Program-made: the position numbers and the translations under genes
From: Membranipora membranacea
Lineage: Eukaryota > Bryozoa > Gymnolaemata > Cheilostomatida > Membraniporidae
Reading direction: 5' to 3'
DNA: 60,000 bases
Assembly (NCBI GenBank): GCA_914767715.1
Contig: OU612072.1
Coordinates: forward strand, 6,698,001 to 6,758,000
Notes under the pieces: model-generated
The model's database searches: none
The model's input: only the letters and a program-made list of their open reading frames with translations
Told to the model about the DNA's origin: nothing
In this document: positions 45,466 to 56,635 of the stretch, in pieces
How the letters are laid out: each line of letters opens with the position of its first letter
Numbering within the stretch: position 1 is the first letter of the stretch

Positions 45466-45540
45466 CGTATTATTTAGCTTACTAGTAGCCTACCTACTAA
45501 CTGAACCTACAAACTGTTACATATGCTAAGCCATTAGCCA

Positions 45541-45716
45541 TGTGCAGTGTGTGTGCAGTGTGTGTGTGTGCGGTGTGTGTGTGCAGTGTAAGTTCCGGCC
45601 TGTCCCTCCCAGCCATAGGTGTCTGGAGTTACAAGCATGTATACTTGGCCAATAGCTATGACATTGGCAAAGTATACATGCTTGTAACCCAAGATGCATA
45701 TGCCCATGGGCTGGGA
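45541..45716. repeat. GT-rich microsatellite followed by a 26-bp-arm hairpin
   Basis: A GTGTGCAG-type GT run (45541-45590) is followed by TCCCAGCC, then GTTACAAGCATGTATACTTG and further bases (45628-45653) facing its near-exact reverse complement (45663-45688, 25 of 26), then GGCTGGGA (45709-45716). This is a small foldback unit. Confidence 0.85.
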
Positions 45717-46042
45717 CTTATTTTGCAAGCTTTATTTGATATATATCTGCCTAGCTAGGGGCTCAAGTCCAAGATCTTGTCACTTGTGCATGGTTTGGTG
45801 TGTTCGAACTAAACTGTTGACTTCTACTTGATCCAACCCCCCCCCCTCCTGCATCACATGGCGCGGACCACTTTGGCCATGATGAGTTGAGTGTGGATGC
45901 TTGGGCCCCGGGACATATAAGGGGCCCATTTGTGGATGCATTATACTCACTCACCGTACAAAGGGTGGCTTTATGTCTATTTTGATATGAAAATGGCATT
46001 TTTTGTACCCACTGAAAGCATCCTAGGGAGAAGAGACGAGAG

Positions 46043-46103
46043 CGGGGATTGGACCCGGGACCTCTCGCTTGATAGCAAAGGTTGTGATCATTTGCTCCAC
46101 CAA
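46043..46103 (-). ncRNA. Possible tRNA-derived SINE head
   Basis: On the minus strand TTGGTGGAGCAAATGATCAC is followed about 20 nt later by AGGTCCCGGGTCCAATCCCC, which resembles a tRNA variable region, T stem and a mutated B box (GGTCCAATCC against GGTTCAAATCC). The A-box part is poor. No tail or target duplication was defined. Confidence 0.35.
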
Positions 46104-46879
46104 AGCTTCTTTGCCTTGTCGTAATTGATTTTGTACAGGGCATGTGTGACAATAAAAAAGGATTGATAAAAACGGGGTACGTAATAACTATAGCTAAGTA
46201 TGGGCCTTTTCGTTAACACTACACTTCTGTTGCAAGTTACCATTAGGGAATACAAAATACGGCTGTTTTTCCCCTGGCTAACTTGCTTGATTGGTTGGTT
46301 TGATCAAACACAGTTGCTGTTGCCTCAATTAAAAGGTGTGATAAAACAACTGGTCTTTTTATGAGGAATATTTACACAGCCTTGGCAGGCTGTCTGGGGT
46401 GGTGTGACATACCCCCCTACACAAGAGATCAAGCCTAGGCTAGTTACACACATGTATCGGTTTCACTTTGGTAACATTGCTATTATGTTGACTCTTGATC
46501 AATGAACTTCTCCGTTGATTTTATGTGGGCATGCAGTATTGTTTGTTATGATAAAGTATCATAGTAAGGGTACACCACACATTTTGCTGTCTATAACATA
46601 GCAGCAGTGTGTATTTTGGATATGTTAAGATATTTTCAGAAGTCAAAACAAAACCCTTATTTCTTTTTTATGATTATTCATAATTCCATAAACACATCAA
46701 CTTCAACATTAGCATTGAGTAGCATATATATTTTTTTTAAGTGTGTTTATTGCAGGTGCAATTACTGGGGCAAAGCTATCTGATTGCCGTCATATCTTTG
46801 ACAGTCATGTGGGTTGTCACATGCCTCAATTTTCTAGCGATGATTGCAACAAAAACCGATAAGTAGGTAAGGAAATTTG

Positions 46880-47281
46880 CAGGGGCGTATATTCTAAAAA
46901 ATTTCACTCACTGACTTTTTAGAGATGAGCATAACGATCGGGCGCAGCCCGATCCACACGCCGTAGGCGTGGCGGGGAGGGTGTGGGTGTGTCAATACAC
47001 CGGGCTTTTGATTGGCTTGTCCAGCTCAAGGTCAAAAGTCAAACTCTGGATGTACCGTAATTCCTCACTTATAAGACATCCCCCTCGGGAAAAGTAAAAT
47101 GCCCCAGTTATAAAGCACCCATTCGAAAAAAAATCTGACATTGATGGGATTCGAACCCACAACATTCCCAATAAACAGTGATTCCAGGCAGACGCTCTAC
47201 ACACTGAGCTATTCAGACTTGCTTGCACAGGATTTTGATCTAGAGATAGCCATGGTCCGTGAGTGCTAATATACGCCACTG
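46880..47281 (-). mobile_element. hAT-type MITE, copy 2, inverted relative to copy 1
   Basis: 402 bp, the same length as copy 1, with ends CAGGGGCGTATATT and AATATACGCCACTG. It is flanked by GAAATTTG (46872-46879) and GAGATTTG (47282-47289), an 8-bp duplication with one difference. It carries the same tRNA-like module on the minus strand and the same GC-rich patch. Confidence 0.87.
47126..47218 (-). ncRNA. tRNA-like Pol III module inside hAT MITE (copy 2)
   Basis: The minus strand reads TAGCTCAGTGTGTAGAGC, then a 32-nt stretch that differs from copy 1, then GTGGGTTCGAATCCCAT and a run of eight T (47126-47133). A-box and B-box parts are identical to copy 1 while the anticodon-arm part differs strongly. 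Confidence 0.75.
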
Positions 47282-48628
47282 GAGATTTGGATATTTACAC
47301 CGACATGACCCATTTCGTATTGTTGTCGGTTTTGCACGTTGTCACCACTGAATTCAATGGTTGTCAAACTTTGTCCAGAGTTTGTTATGTTTTGCACATG
47401 TTGTCATGTTTTGTGCATTTGTCACTTGATGTGCCTCAACAAGCAAATGATTACTCCAACTTCAGCAAACATTGGCAACCACAAAGATCATTTACAGACT
47501 TTACATGATGTTATAGCTGGTATCGAGCATTGTTCTCACCTTTCTACGATCTACACTCTGATGACTAATCAACCTCAGACCCTCTCTCTCAGATATAGGT
47601 AGACATGATAAATGTCACTTAAAAATAAATTTGGGATAGATTGCCTATCTGGACGCTACTGCACAACTTATGAGGACTACAGAAGCGCATCGAACATATA
47701 TAGTATTTTGCACTATGGAGTTTATTATCAAAAAATGATTTCTTTTTCTATGCTTCTTAGTTTTTTCAATTTTGATAAATAATTTTAACACCGATGAATT
47801 CAAGGAGCAAATATGACTATGTATTTGTGACTAACATCAAAAAATAAGAAAGGTATTGATGTAGTTCGGTGAATTTAAAAAAAAAAGGCTTTTTCCGCAA
47901 AGAGCTGTGTTAAATTAAGGAAGGGCCGGGGCTTTATGATGTGACGAGGTTTGAATGTAGGTAATGGTGAAGTGGATGGCTGGTTTGCTCTGTTACATGC
48001 GGTTGAACTGCATCCTCACTCCAGGATGCAGAGTGGTTCTCCAGGTTTGGAGTTCGTCTGCGGGAACCTCCGGATTTCTGGGTCCAGCAACTTGTCAGGC
48101 ATGTATGTGTGGACACAGCATATGAGTTCTGAGTTGCTACCGTATGTAAAAATACAAATCAATCAATCAACATGACACCATGTGCAAAATGTAACAAAAC
48201 TCTGCAAAAAATGTGACAATGTGCAAAACCCAACAACAATACAAAATTCCTTAACTATTTATCGCTTTCTGTTGCCATCATCGCTAGAAAATTGGAGTAT
48301 GTCACGAGCCACATGACTGTCAAAGATATTACAGCAATCGGATAGCCTTGCCCCAGTAATTTCACCTGCAATAACACGCAAAAAATATATATGCTACTCA
48401 ATACTAATGTTGAAGTTAATAAATGTTTAGAGAATTATGAATAGTCATCAAAAAGTTAGGAATTCAGATTTGGTTTTGACTTTTGAGCTGCTGAAAATAT
48501 CTTAAGATATCCAAAATACACAATGCTGCTATTCGCCTGTCAATAGATGTCTGTTGTCAAGGCGACCACATTATTTACTGGGCGTGCATTCAGGCGAATG
48601 AAATAGCACTAAAAATTATTTTTAGCCA

Positions 48629-49142
48629 ATAGACAGTTTTCTGAGCTCTTATTTATGCCTCAATTCGGAGATGTCCTCTCTCCAGTTTGGTACTTTTAAC
48701 CCACGCCGCATAGGAAAAACCTGCTGAAAGAGGATTATCTTGAAAACCGCTTATTTTAGGATAAAAATGAGTTTTGATTCAGAGTCTGCACCATTGAAAA
48801 CCCCGTGAGACAGGGTTTCCAAACCATTGGAGGCTTGAATGTTGATAAATCTTAATTTTAGTGATGAAACTCATGAAAAATTCTGCCAAATGGTCCGCAA
48901 AACAGGCAGAAAATGCTATAATTCACTATCCAAATACTAAAATTATTTCCCAAACTCTGTCTTTATGAGATCTCAATGCTACAGATTCTGGATCAAAAAT
49001 AATTTTTATCCTTTTATAAGCGGTTATCAAGATAACCCTCTTTTCAGCACGTTTTTCCTATGCGATGTGGGTTAAAAGTACCAAACTGGAGAGAGGACAA
49101 CTCCTAATTAAGGCCTAAATCAGAGCTCAGAAAACTGTCTAT
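48629..49142. mobile_element. 514-bp nested MITE with ATAGACAGTTTTCTGAGCTC ends
   Basis: Long inverted arms begin ATAGACAGTTTTCTGAGCTC and end with the reverse complement at 49142. They include GTCCTCTCTCCAGTTTGGTA and TTTTAACCCAC facing GTGGGTTAAAA and TACCAAACTGGAGAGAGGAC. A central spacer of about 200 bp has no ORF. It sits inside an insertion in the right arm of the larger foldback element. Confidence 0.85.
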
Positions 49143-49714
49143 AATAGAGGCGACCAAGTCTGATGAAAACAGCTTTACAACAGCGATTCGAATAAACACA
49201 TTAATCATAATTTTACCATGTTTGTTTTTGAGTAATGGCTGGTGACCTTGAGTTCTTTGCTGCTGTCCTGTTATCATAACCTTGACGCCTAGAATTAAAT
49301 CTTTTAGCCACTTGTTAGGCGTGCTATTATTAAGGGGTCCAAAATTAACTCAAGCAGGTTTTATCACGACCAGGTTTTATTGAGTGCCTCTCCTTCAATG
49401 CCTATAAATCATTTATTGATTTATTATCTTGGACGTGTATTAACCAGCGAATAAGCTTTATGTTATAGACAGCAAAATGTGTGGTGTATTCTTACTATGT
49501 ATATTTTATCATAAAAACGATACTGTATGTCCACCATAAAATCAATGAAGAGGTTCATTGATCAAGAGTCAACATAATAGCAGCTGTTACCAAAGTGAAA
49601 CTGATACATGTGTGTAACTAGCCTAGGCTAACTCTCTTGTGTAGGGGGTTTGTAACCCCACCCTAAACAGCCTCCCAAGGCTGTGTAAATATTCCTCACT
49701 TTACATTTTACTTA

Positions 49715-50108
49715 GCCTGTAATGACAAGCTTTGTTCGGTGGGGGGGGGGGGAGGGAACAAAGCTTGTCAACTCTTGCATGCTCGACTGTCGAGCAGCCG
49801 ATATTAAATATTGTCTTCTCTTTCGATCGAGAAGATAACTCCTTCATCACACTAATCAATTTGTATACATTCCTATACAAAATGATTAGTGTGGTAAAGG
49901 AGTTATCTTCTCGATTGCAAGATAAGACAATATTTAATATCGGCTGCTCGACTATACAATTTGATTAGTGAGATAAACGAGTTATCTTCCCGATGGAAAG
50001 AGAAGACAATATTTAATATCGGCTGCTCGACAGTCGAGCATGCAAGAGTTGACAAGCTTTGTTCCCTCCTCCCCCCCCCCCCACCGAACAAAGCTTGTCA
50101 AGACAGGC
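49715..50108. mobile_element. Foldback MITE with palindromic ends, possible TA target duplication
   Basis: The ends TAGCCTGT...ACAGGCTA enclose long inverted arms. Each arm starts with its own small palindrome, TGACAAGCTTTGTTC and GAACAAAGCTTGTCA around a G11-G12 (or C14) run, followed by CATGCTCGACTGTCGAGCA and CGATATTAAATATTGTC. The centre holds a further partial duplicate (GATTAGTG...GAGTTATCTTC) in both orientations. TA on both sides (49713-49714, 50109-50110) would fit Tc1/mariner-type insertion, but TA is too short to prove it. Confidence 0.85.
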
Positions 50109-50132
50109 TACCTTTAACTATGAATACTTTCA

Positions 50133-50285
50133 AGGATTGGTTGGGTCTTTTTCATATAAGGATGTGATTGGTTGGATCATTTCATGTAGGTGTCTGATTG
50201 GTTGGTTTATTTTCATGTAGGTGTCTGATTGGTTGGGTCATTTTCATGTAGGTGTCTGATTGGTTGGGTCATTTTCATTTCCGGT
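50133..50285. repeat. Tandem repeat of 31 bp carrying inverted CCAAT boxes
   Basis: Five units of the form AGGTGTCTGATTGGTTGGGT plus CATTTTCATGT; the first is shorter and diverged. Each has GATTGGTTGG, an inverted CCAAT box. A TATATATA stretch follows near 50318. Confidence 0.85.
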
Positions 50286-50763
50286 TATAGACTGATTTAA
50301 TCTCCTTGCGCCATTTTATATATATGTCAAGGTCAACTTAAGGTTGTTTTCATACTCAGGTCATTTTCATTCTGGGTCATTTTCAATGTTTTCCACACCT
50401 ACTCTTCAGATCACACCAAGAGTTTGGCCGAATTGAACAATGATCTTACAAGCTTACTATATCAGGTGCTTAATCATACAATTTTGGTTTCACAGCCCTC
50501 CTTCTTTTGATATCCACTGAAGACAGCTAAAATTAGGGAGACAAATGATTTGACTGAGAGCGAAGTTTGGTGGTTCTTAGAAATCTCCATTTATTTGTAT
50601 TCAGACAACTAGAAATTAGTTAATTTATCCATGTTGCTTCCCAATGTATTACTTCTGAAGATCATCACAACCCACATTGCATTGAAAGGAAATATAGAAA
50701 ACAAACACTGTACAGTATGTATAATACCTAGGCCTGTAATTGTATGATATTTGTTTGTTGCAG

Positions 50764-50873
50764 GAAAACGATTACTTTCTATAACTGGTGATAGGTTTAC
50801 TGATAGAAGAGTGATTGGCGGTCTTCATACTCATTTCAATCTATTGAGAACTGTGTCTGGAACAAAGAGCAGT
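50764..50873 (+). CDS. Candidate internal exon, unknown gene
   Basis: TTTGTTGCAG acceptor and GTAAGT donor flank an open stretch containing RLLSITGDRFTDRRVIGG and LHTHFNLLRTVSGTKSS. Codon-like composition and good splice sites favour a real exon. The donor is in phase 0, which suits the candidate at 51570. No family recognised. Confidence 0.45.
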
Positions 50874-51569
50874 GTAAGTCGGCTACCTATACACTTTTAG
50901 GAAAATCAAGTCTAGATGACAAAGATATGTCTGTGGAATTTTCATTTTGCCCATCAGATAACTTCAGCATTTTACAGATGCTGTGTAAAAATATGCTTTA
51001 GTTTAGATGATTTGTTCGCTGAGTTGTCTGCTCACACTTATCGAGAAGGTAACTTTGAATGGAATGTAACGTGCGCGTGTAGGGTGTAGCTGATGCGAGC
51101 CATTTTCGCTTTATATAGGTCATGAGGTTCAAAGCTCACCCTTTTAAACCTGACTTAGTTGTGCTCTACATCTTCAAGATGATGTAACTAAGTTTCATAG
51201 ACCAGCATGCTAGACAGTGCACCTTTCGGAATAAAAATAACACTTTGGCAATATTTTTTACTAAACAGCTAAGTGTTAATTTAATTACCACTCCTTTCAT
51301 CTTTAAAGCTGACGTAGCAGGTCCTTGACTTCGCCATGCAGCTTTTAGGCCTTGGGATTTGGCTCACATAATTGCTTACTAGACAGCTCATAGTGCATCA
51401 TTCCCATTAGTCATCTTTTGCAATGGATAGCCCATGAGTAAAATACTATTTGCACAACAAAAAATAGGGCCTCCTCGCTGTTCTCTGCCTTGACACTATA
51501 TCTATAAACACAACGCTGAGAAGTGGCATATTTGTGTACATTGATTGTCCATGTTACTTGCCATTTTAG

Positions 51570-51680
51570 ATGTGTGGTAGCGAAGATATCAGATGTTCAC
51601 TGGTTAATCACATGAAATGCCACTGTTTTGTCTGCAGTGCTCAGCACTATACAATATGCCTGTCTGACAAGCAACAGTGA
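51570..51680 (+). CDS. Candidate Cys-rich terminal exon, unknown gene
   Basis: After a TGCCATTTTAG acceptor the phase-0 reading is MCGSEDIRCSLVNHMKCHC, FVCSAQHYTICLSDKQQ and a TGA stop. Six Cys in 37 residues suggest metal binding or disulphides. It could be the last exon of the gene containing 50764-50873. If spliced in another phase the stop would be avoided, so the end is uncertain. Confidence 0.4.
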   Translation: MCGSEDIRCSLVNHMKCHCFVCSAQHYTICLSDKQQ

Positions 51681-54006
51681 TGGTAAGTTGACTTAGTCAG
51701 AAATGTTAAAAACTTTCCCAAATAATGTGAAGAAAGCTGAGTTGCTTGGTAGCAAGGTAAATAGTGTCAACATGCTTGGATTTTTTTATGAAAGATCAGC
51801 AGCTAACAATTTGTACCCGTTGAGCTCCCTTAATTCATTCTGATTCATCAATAGCAGAACAACTAATATATCAGGTATATATGTATATCCATCATTGAAC
51901 AGTTTGTTGAACGATGTTCAATTATTGGCAACCTACCTCAAAAATCCAACGTCATCATTTTTTGAAGTAGCTTGGCCATGAACTTGTTTATTTTTGGTAC
52001 TTGTAGAACTGAGTGTCACCAAAATTTAGTTCAATCTGTGAGTGAATGAGGATCGTGTTACTTTCACCATACCATGCAAGGACAATGCTTCATGTATGAT
52101 CATGTTCATCCAAAAGGTTACATGGGAAGGAGACTTTTTGTGTTGAGGTAATTTTGGTAAATTTTGGCATTCCATGCTGCAAGTGATATGTTTTAAGACC
52201 TATCTCAGTTGCCTTATAATCTCTGAATGATCACAAGATGGGAGTAGGTGTTGATCATAGCTCTTGCTCCATGACCCTTCTGACAACATAATTAAGCTGA
52301 AACGGAGGGTTGACAGCAGGTATTTTATCACAAAAATTGTTGAAAATACCTCAAATAAGTGAGTGCCCTACCCACTGGTTCCTTTTACACCTGAAAATCT
52401 GTTCTGTCTATGGCATGGCCTGAAATAAACACCACACACAATAGCGCGTGGAGTAACTAAACAGACTTCACCCACACAAGTCCCTTACATTCTTAGGTTG
52501 ACATAAACAAACCACGAACGTAATTATTAGGTAATAACAAATGGTTCCCTCCATATTATTACAAGACTATTTTTAGACCTAAACTATGTAGGTCCCAAAA
52601 ACGTGCCAAATCCTTTTTCCCTTTTTTTATGACTCATTTTAATAATCTCCGCTCTTAGTCATTTTAACTTTCGTATGCATTCATTTTTAGCAACACCATG
52701 ATATCGGATGTAAAATAAACTAAAATAAACATATTATATATTTTATATTTCAGGTGGTTCCCAGAGTTCTAGTCAAAGGTTTGGGGTATAAGTGTGCTGA
52801 TGTTTTGCTGCATGTTTATATATTATGGTGAAGAATAGCAGTCAGGTGAGAAAAAAATAAAGAGGTATTATTGTGAAACTTAACTTAGCCCGTGGCCTCA
52901 TGTCTGAAACCCGTTCGTTCAGTACATCAAGCTCAAACTACATTATAACCTATACAAACATTATTTTTTGAAGACAAGCTAAATTGTTCAATCCTGGTCA
53001 CAATATCGTTGAGCATAGACTGGTATGATACATGCTCACAGCTAGGGGTGGAAGCTAGAATTTCGGATATTTGGCAATGGATCCAACCACAAACCTTATC
53101 GGATATGTGATAGGCCAGATCCGAGATGATACATTTTTAAATCGACCCTAACATAGTCCATACCTTTTTGTTGCCGTTCAGCAAATGTTCATTATGAGAA
53201 CATTGGAAACCCAGAGATTAGACCCTGAATAGGAGGAGTAACCCTACATAATAGTCTAATTCCTTCAATAATCTGAAATGTGATAAAAGATTTAGACTCT
53301 TTCACAAGCAACAGTTACTTCCAATTTTAGTGCCGAGTTTTCGCTGCTATCAGTGCACCATCACTAGTCCTTCATCCTCTATACATAGTCAATCATGAAA
53401 TCAAGGCAGACCACTGTAACTTGTGTGAAATAACTTAGTTACATTTCTGGTTCATCCAAAATCTTGTTCCATCCCTACCCACAACTGCCGATATCATTAT
53501 ATGTATAAAATGATGAGACCTATTCCCTACTGTAGACTAGGAGCTCTCTGTGTGTGTGAAACTAATGACCATAACAAACATGTTACGATTCTTGTTAAAC
53601 ACCCTCTAGGCATCGTGCACAACCTGGCTTTTAAGTTATGTGATGGTAAAAGTATACCATGTCATTGGGCATGGTGTCTGTCTCATCAGGTAGTCCAAAT
53701 TTTACCATTCCAGAATAAGACAAAACCGGAGAGATGACATGTTGGATCAATGAGATCACAACCACTGTTAACAATTCCTTATCTTGTCTTATCTTATCTT
53801 GTTCATAAAAAAAAGGGGGTGCTTTCGAAATATCTCTCTGTCGGTCCATGTGTACAAGATTAACGGTGTATGTATGTCTCCTTACTAAGTATATTAACTG
53901 TCTAGTCAGCAAGTGTTGAATACAGTGGCTCTCGCCATTGAATTTTCTAGACAAAAATATTAGACTGCATACAGATAATAATGTAAATTTATACGTTTCA
54001 TTTTAG
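51681..54006. other. Region without recognised gene
   Basis: Only short ORFs; the best (53501-53737 plus, 53631-53954 minus) have no known motif or splice support. No clear repeats beyond AT-rich tracts were noted. Confidence 0.4.
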
Positions 54007-54194
54007 GTTTCCCTCTGCCGAGTTCTGCGATTGCTGAGAATAGCTGTGTTTGTGGACTGAAGCTGCCTAATGCAAGACTTGTACATTTCGAGCTGTATCA
54101 TATTTATAACTGCGAGTCTGAAAATACAGTTGTCAAAGCGGGTGTTTTTTGTAGAAACGATACCATGGATGAGTTAATATTAGCTAGAGCTTAG
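54007..54194 (+). CDS. Candidate terminal exon, unknown Cys-containing protein
   Basis: A TTTCATTTTAG acceptor opens a 62-codon frame to a TAG stop, reading FPLPSSAIAENSCVCGLKLP, later HIYNCESENTVVKAGVFC and MDELILARA. Even composition and a pyrimidine-rich acceptor favour coding. No family recognised. Confidence 0.4.
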
Positions 54195-54800
54195 TTTAGC
54201 CAGCTTGAGTATGACTAGACTATCGTCATTTTTTGCCAACTTAGGCGGGGCACGCTCAAGTAACATATAAATCTCCTCCTGTAAGTCTTTTACTTCATTA
54301 GGATTGATATATCATCTCATGAACACCGCAGTGAATCAAGCTTTAATCTTGCCTCTCACATACTTACAGTTTAGTGTACACTTATTTATAAATTATCATA
54401 CAAAAAATGTTGATTATAGAAACATTTTGGCGGTATTTTGCACCTACACTCTATCGATAGTCACACCAATGAGCAATTCGATGACATTTTTTATGTATTT
54501 ATATATCATATATCTAACACCGATCATATTAATTGTATTTGGTTTTATATCGAAGCGCTTGATTTTCAGATATGATAAACAGTTGTGATCAATTATAAAA
54601 AAGGTTCGCAATCTTGACGACCTCTTGTTTACATAGCTATGTTTGAATATTTTGATTTGTCATTACCATAAAATTGCATGTTACCGAAAAATACGTCTTT
54701 CTTCTGTTGTATTGCTGGCTGCAAAACCATCCAGCCCTCCTTGGTGTCAAAGTTGGTGGCAGATTCTTTTTTAAAAGAAATTGTGTCTTTTTGCTCCAGG

Positions 54801-55077
54801 GAACTTAGAAGAAGGTTCATTTCGTAAGGCGCTCCTTGCACCCTGCTTTGCACTGCTCAAACCTGTCTATGGTTTCCAGATTAAATCATGCCCGGTGTTT
54901 AGTGCTGGTTATGTTAGTAATTTATGTTGGCAGATATGTGAATACGTCTGTGACAGTTACACATGGGCAACAGCCTGTCTGGCTCATCATATCACTCCAA
55001 AACTGTGGGGTCAAACTCCTCCCCTGCTTTCACTTGGTATTCTCCTATTAAAGAAGTTATTCTGTGACAGCGCATGA
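54801..55077 (+). CDS. Candidate exon, unknown
   Basis: Follows a TTTTTGCTCCAG acceptor and is open for about 92 codons to TGA. It has seven Cys and a hydrophobic Leu-rich tail (LLSLGILLLKKLF). It could equally be chance; no motif recognised. Confidence 0.25.
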
Positions 55078-55486
55078 ACGATGACAGATTGTTTTTTCTC
55101 TGAAACTTCAATGAGGGGTTGTCAGAGGTTCTACTGCTCCAAAGTTATGTGAGGGAGAGGCAGCTAGCACTCACCTCAAAGGAGATTCACTCATCACATC
55201 ACTGATCATAGTAAGCTGTATTTGTAACTATTATTGTTATTCCTTGGAGTTGTCTCCTTAATGTCAAGGAGAAGACAATATTGATATCAGTTATGACAGC
55301 ACCGAGACTGAATAAAGTGGAACCTGCTGTCAGATATTGATTTAGGGTTTAATAACCTCACATATTATTATAAGTTCTGATATCTCTTGACACATTGATT
55401 CAAGCCTCAGAGAGTGGGAGGCTCTAATGAAAGCCTTTAGTGATCATAAAAACAGAAAGCCTGCTGGATCGAATCGCTGGAATTCA

Positions 55487-55609
55487 TGACTTACTTCTAT
55501 AGATACAGGATGATCATAATCCTTTATTTTGATAGGCAGCAACTGAGTCAGTGTGTTTACAAGCCCAAAACCAAAATTTATGATGGGATTAATTTGTATA
55601 TTTCTCATA
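55487..55609 (-). CDS. Candidate exon, unknown gene
   Basis: On the minus strand an AACATCAG acceptor-like site and a GTAAGTCATG donor bound a frame containing NMRNIQINPIINFGFGLVN and LPIKIKDYDHPVSIE. It lies downstream of the Fringe-family exons on the same strand but does not resemble the rest of Fringe, so it probably belongs to another gene. Confidence 0.3.
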
Positions 55610-56067
55610 TTTATGGTTCCTGCTGATGTTTTCACGTAAGTGGTATATCTTTACATTGTATGGTTTGTTTATTGATAGAGCCAGGGTCTAAGCTTCATAC
55701 CCTTTTATTTATTACAAAGATTTTGGCTTTCATTAAATAATATAACACATGAAAAAATAACCATTAATAGGAATTTCAAGAAATATTAGGATTAATAGGA
55801 TTCTGAGACTTTCACTGTCCAGTAATAAATGAATGAATATGTGCCTGAACTGTAATGGGCTTAGGGATGGTTCACTTACAAAAGATAAAGGTACTCCATT
55901 GGCTACACGATAGCGCATGACAGATTTGGTGATTTTTTAACAAGACGAGCTGTATATATGTATATCTATATTTTTTAACCCACATCCTAAATTGGTGAAA
56001 AAATGCATTGAAATATTAATATGACAAGACTATGTGATAGCACATGACAGATTTTGTGATTTTTAAA

Positions 56068-56090
56068 AATATATATATATATATATATGT
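56068..56090. repeat. AT dinucleotide run between two related segments
   Basis: A short (AT)n follows GATAGCACATGACAGATTTT, and a related GATAGCGCATGACAGATTTG lies at about 55909. These are two copies of one short repeat. Confidence 0.7.
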
Positions 56091-56484
56091 TTGAGCTCTA
56101 CATGAGCTGTCATATCATAAGACCCCAATAAATGTGCTGGTTTGGCCAGGTCGCTAATATTAAAATTGATATACTTACATTATAATATTGATAGAAATTG
56201 GTTGAAACTCGCTAATACAATTAATCCTTTTCATTTGCGCTATAAATGAGCTGTCATGTTCATGTTATAAGACCCTCGATAAAATCATCAATATGTGCTG
56301 GTTTGGCCCGGGCACTATATTAATATTATAAACACTATGGGAAATATTATTGAATTAAATAATTTGCCCTGAAGTTGATAATCTAATGAGGCTGTCAGTC
56401 TGAACCTACAATTTATTTACCAACAACAGGGAATTGTCTGGTGTCAAGAAAACCCCTGCCTCTTCCTGCCTTTGAAAACCCCTG

Positions 56485-56635
56485 CCTTCTACCTTAGTAA
56501 ACCCCAGCAACCAAATTGTTATCTGCAGAAATTTTCCAATTGGCCCTCATGCTTTATAGATAATTATGATGTTGAAGAGGCAACTCCCTCTAAGGTGTGG
56601 AAGAACATCTCTTGCAAAATTACAACTGATAACAG
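56485..56635 (+). CDS. Candidate internal exon, unknown gene
   Basis: A CTACCTTAG acceptor and a GTAAGTTAC donor bound a frame with KPQQPNCYLQKFSNWPSCF and later VWKNISCKITTDN. Two further plus-strand candidates follow (57247-57297, NRTDPNYCLLTYLADLN; 58141-58260). The Trp/Cys pattern loosely recalls juxtamembrane regions of adhesion receptors, but this is not enough to name it. Confidence 0.3.

Larger units (their letters stand above)
46362..49698. mobile_element. Large foldback element with nested insertions
   Basis: The left arm (46362-46870) is the reverse complement of a right arm split in two pieces (about 48240-48535 and 49455-49698). The outer tips are TGAGGAATATTTACACAGCC and its exact reverse complement. 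The right arm is interrupted after GCTGCTAT by about 915 bp, which itself contains the MITE at 48629-49142; the left arm ends next to the hAT MITE copy 2. The centre (47290-48240) is also partly palindromic, with TTTGCACATGTTGTCA-type sequence on both sides. Many substitutions separate the arms, so the element is old. No transposase recognised. Confidence 0.8.
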
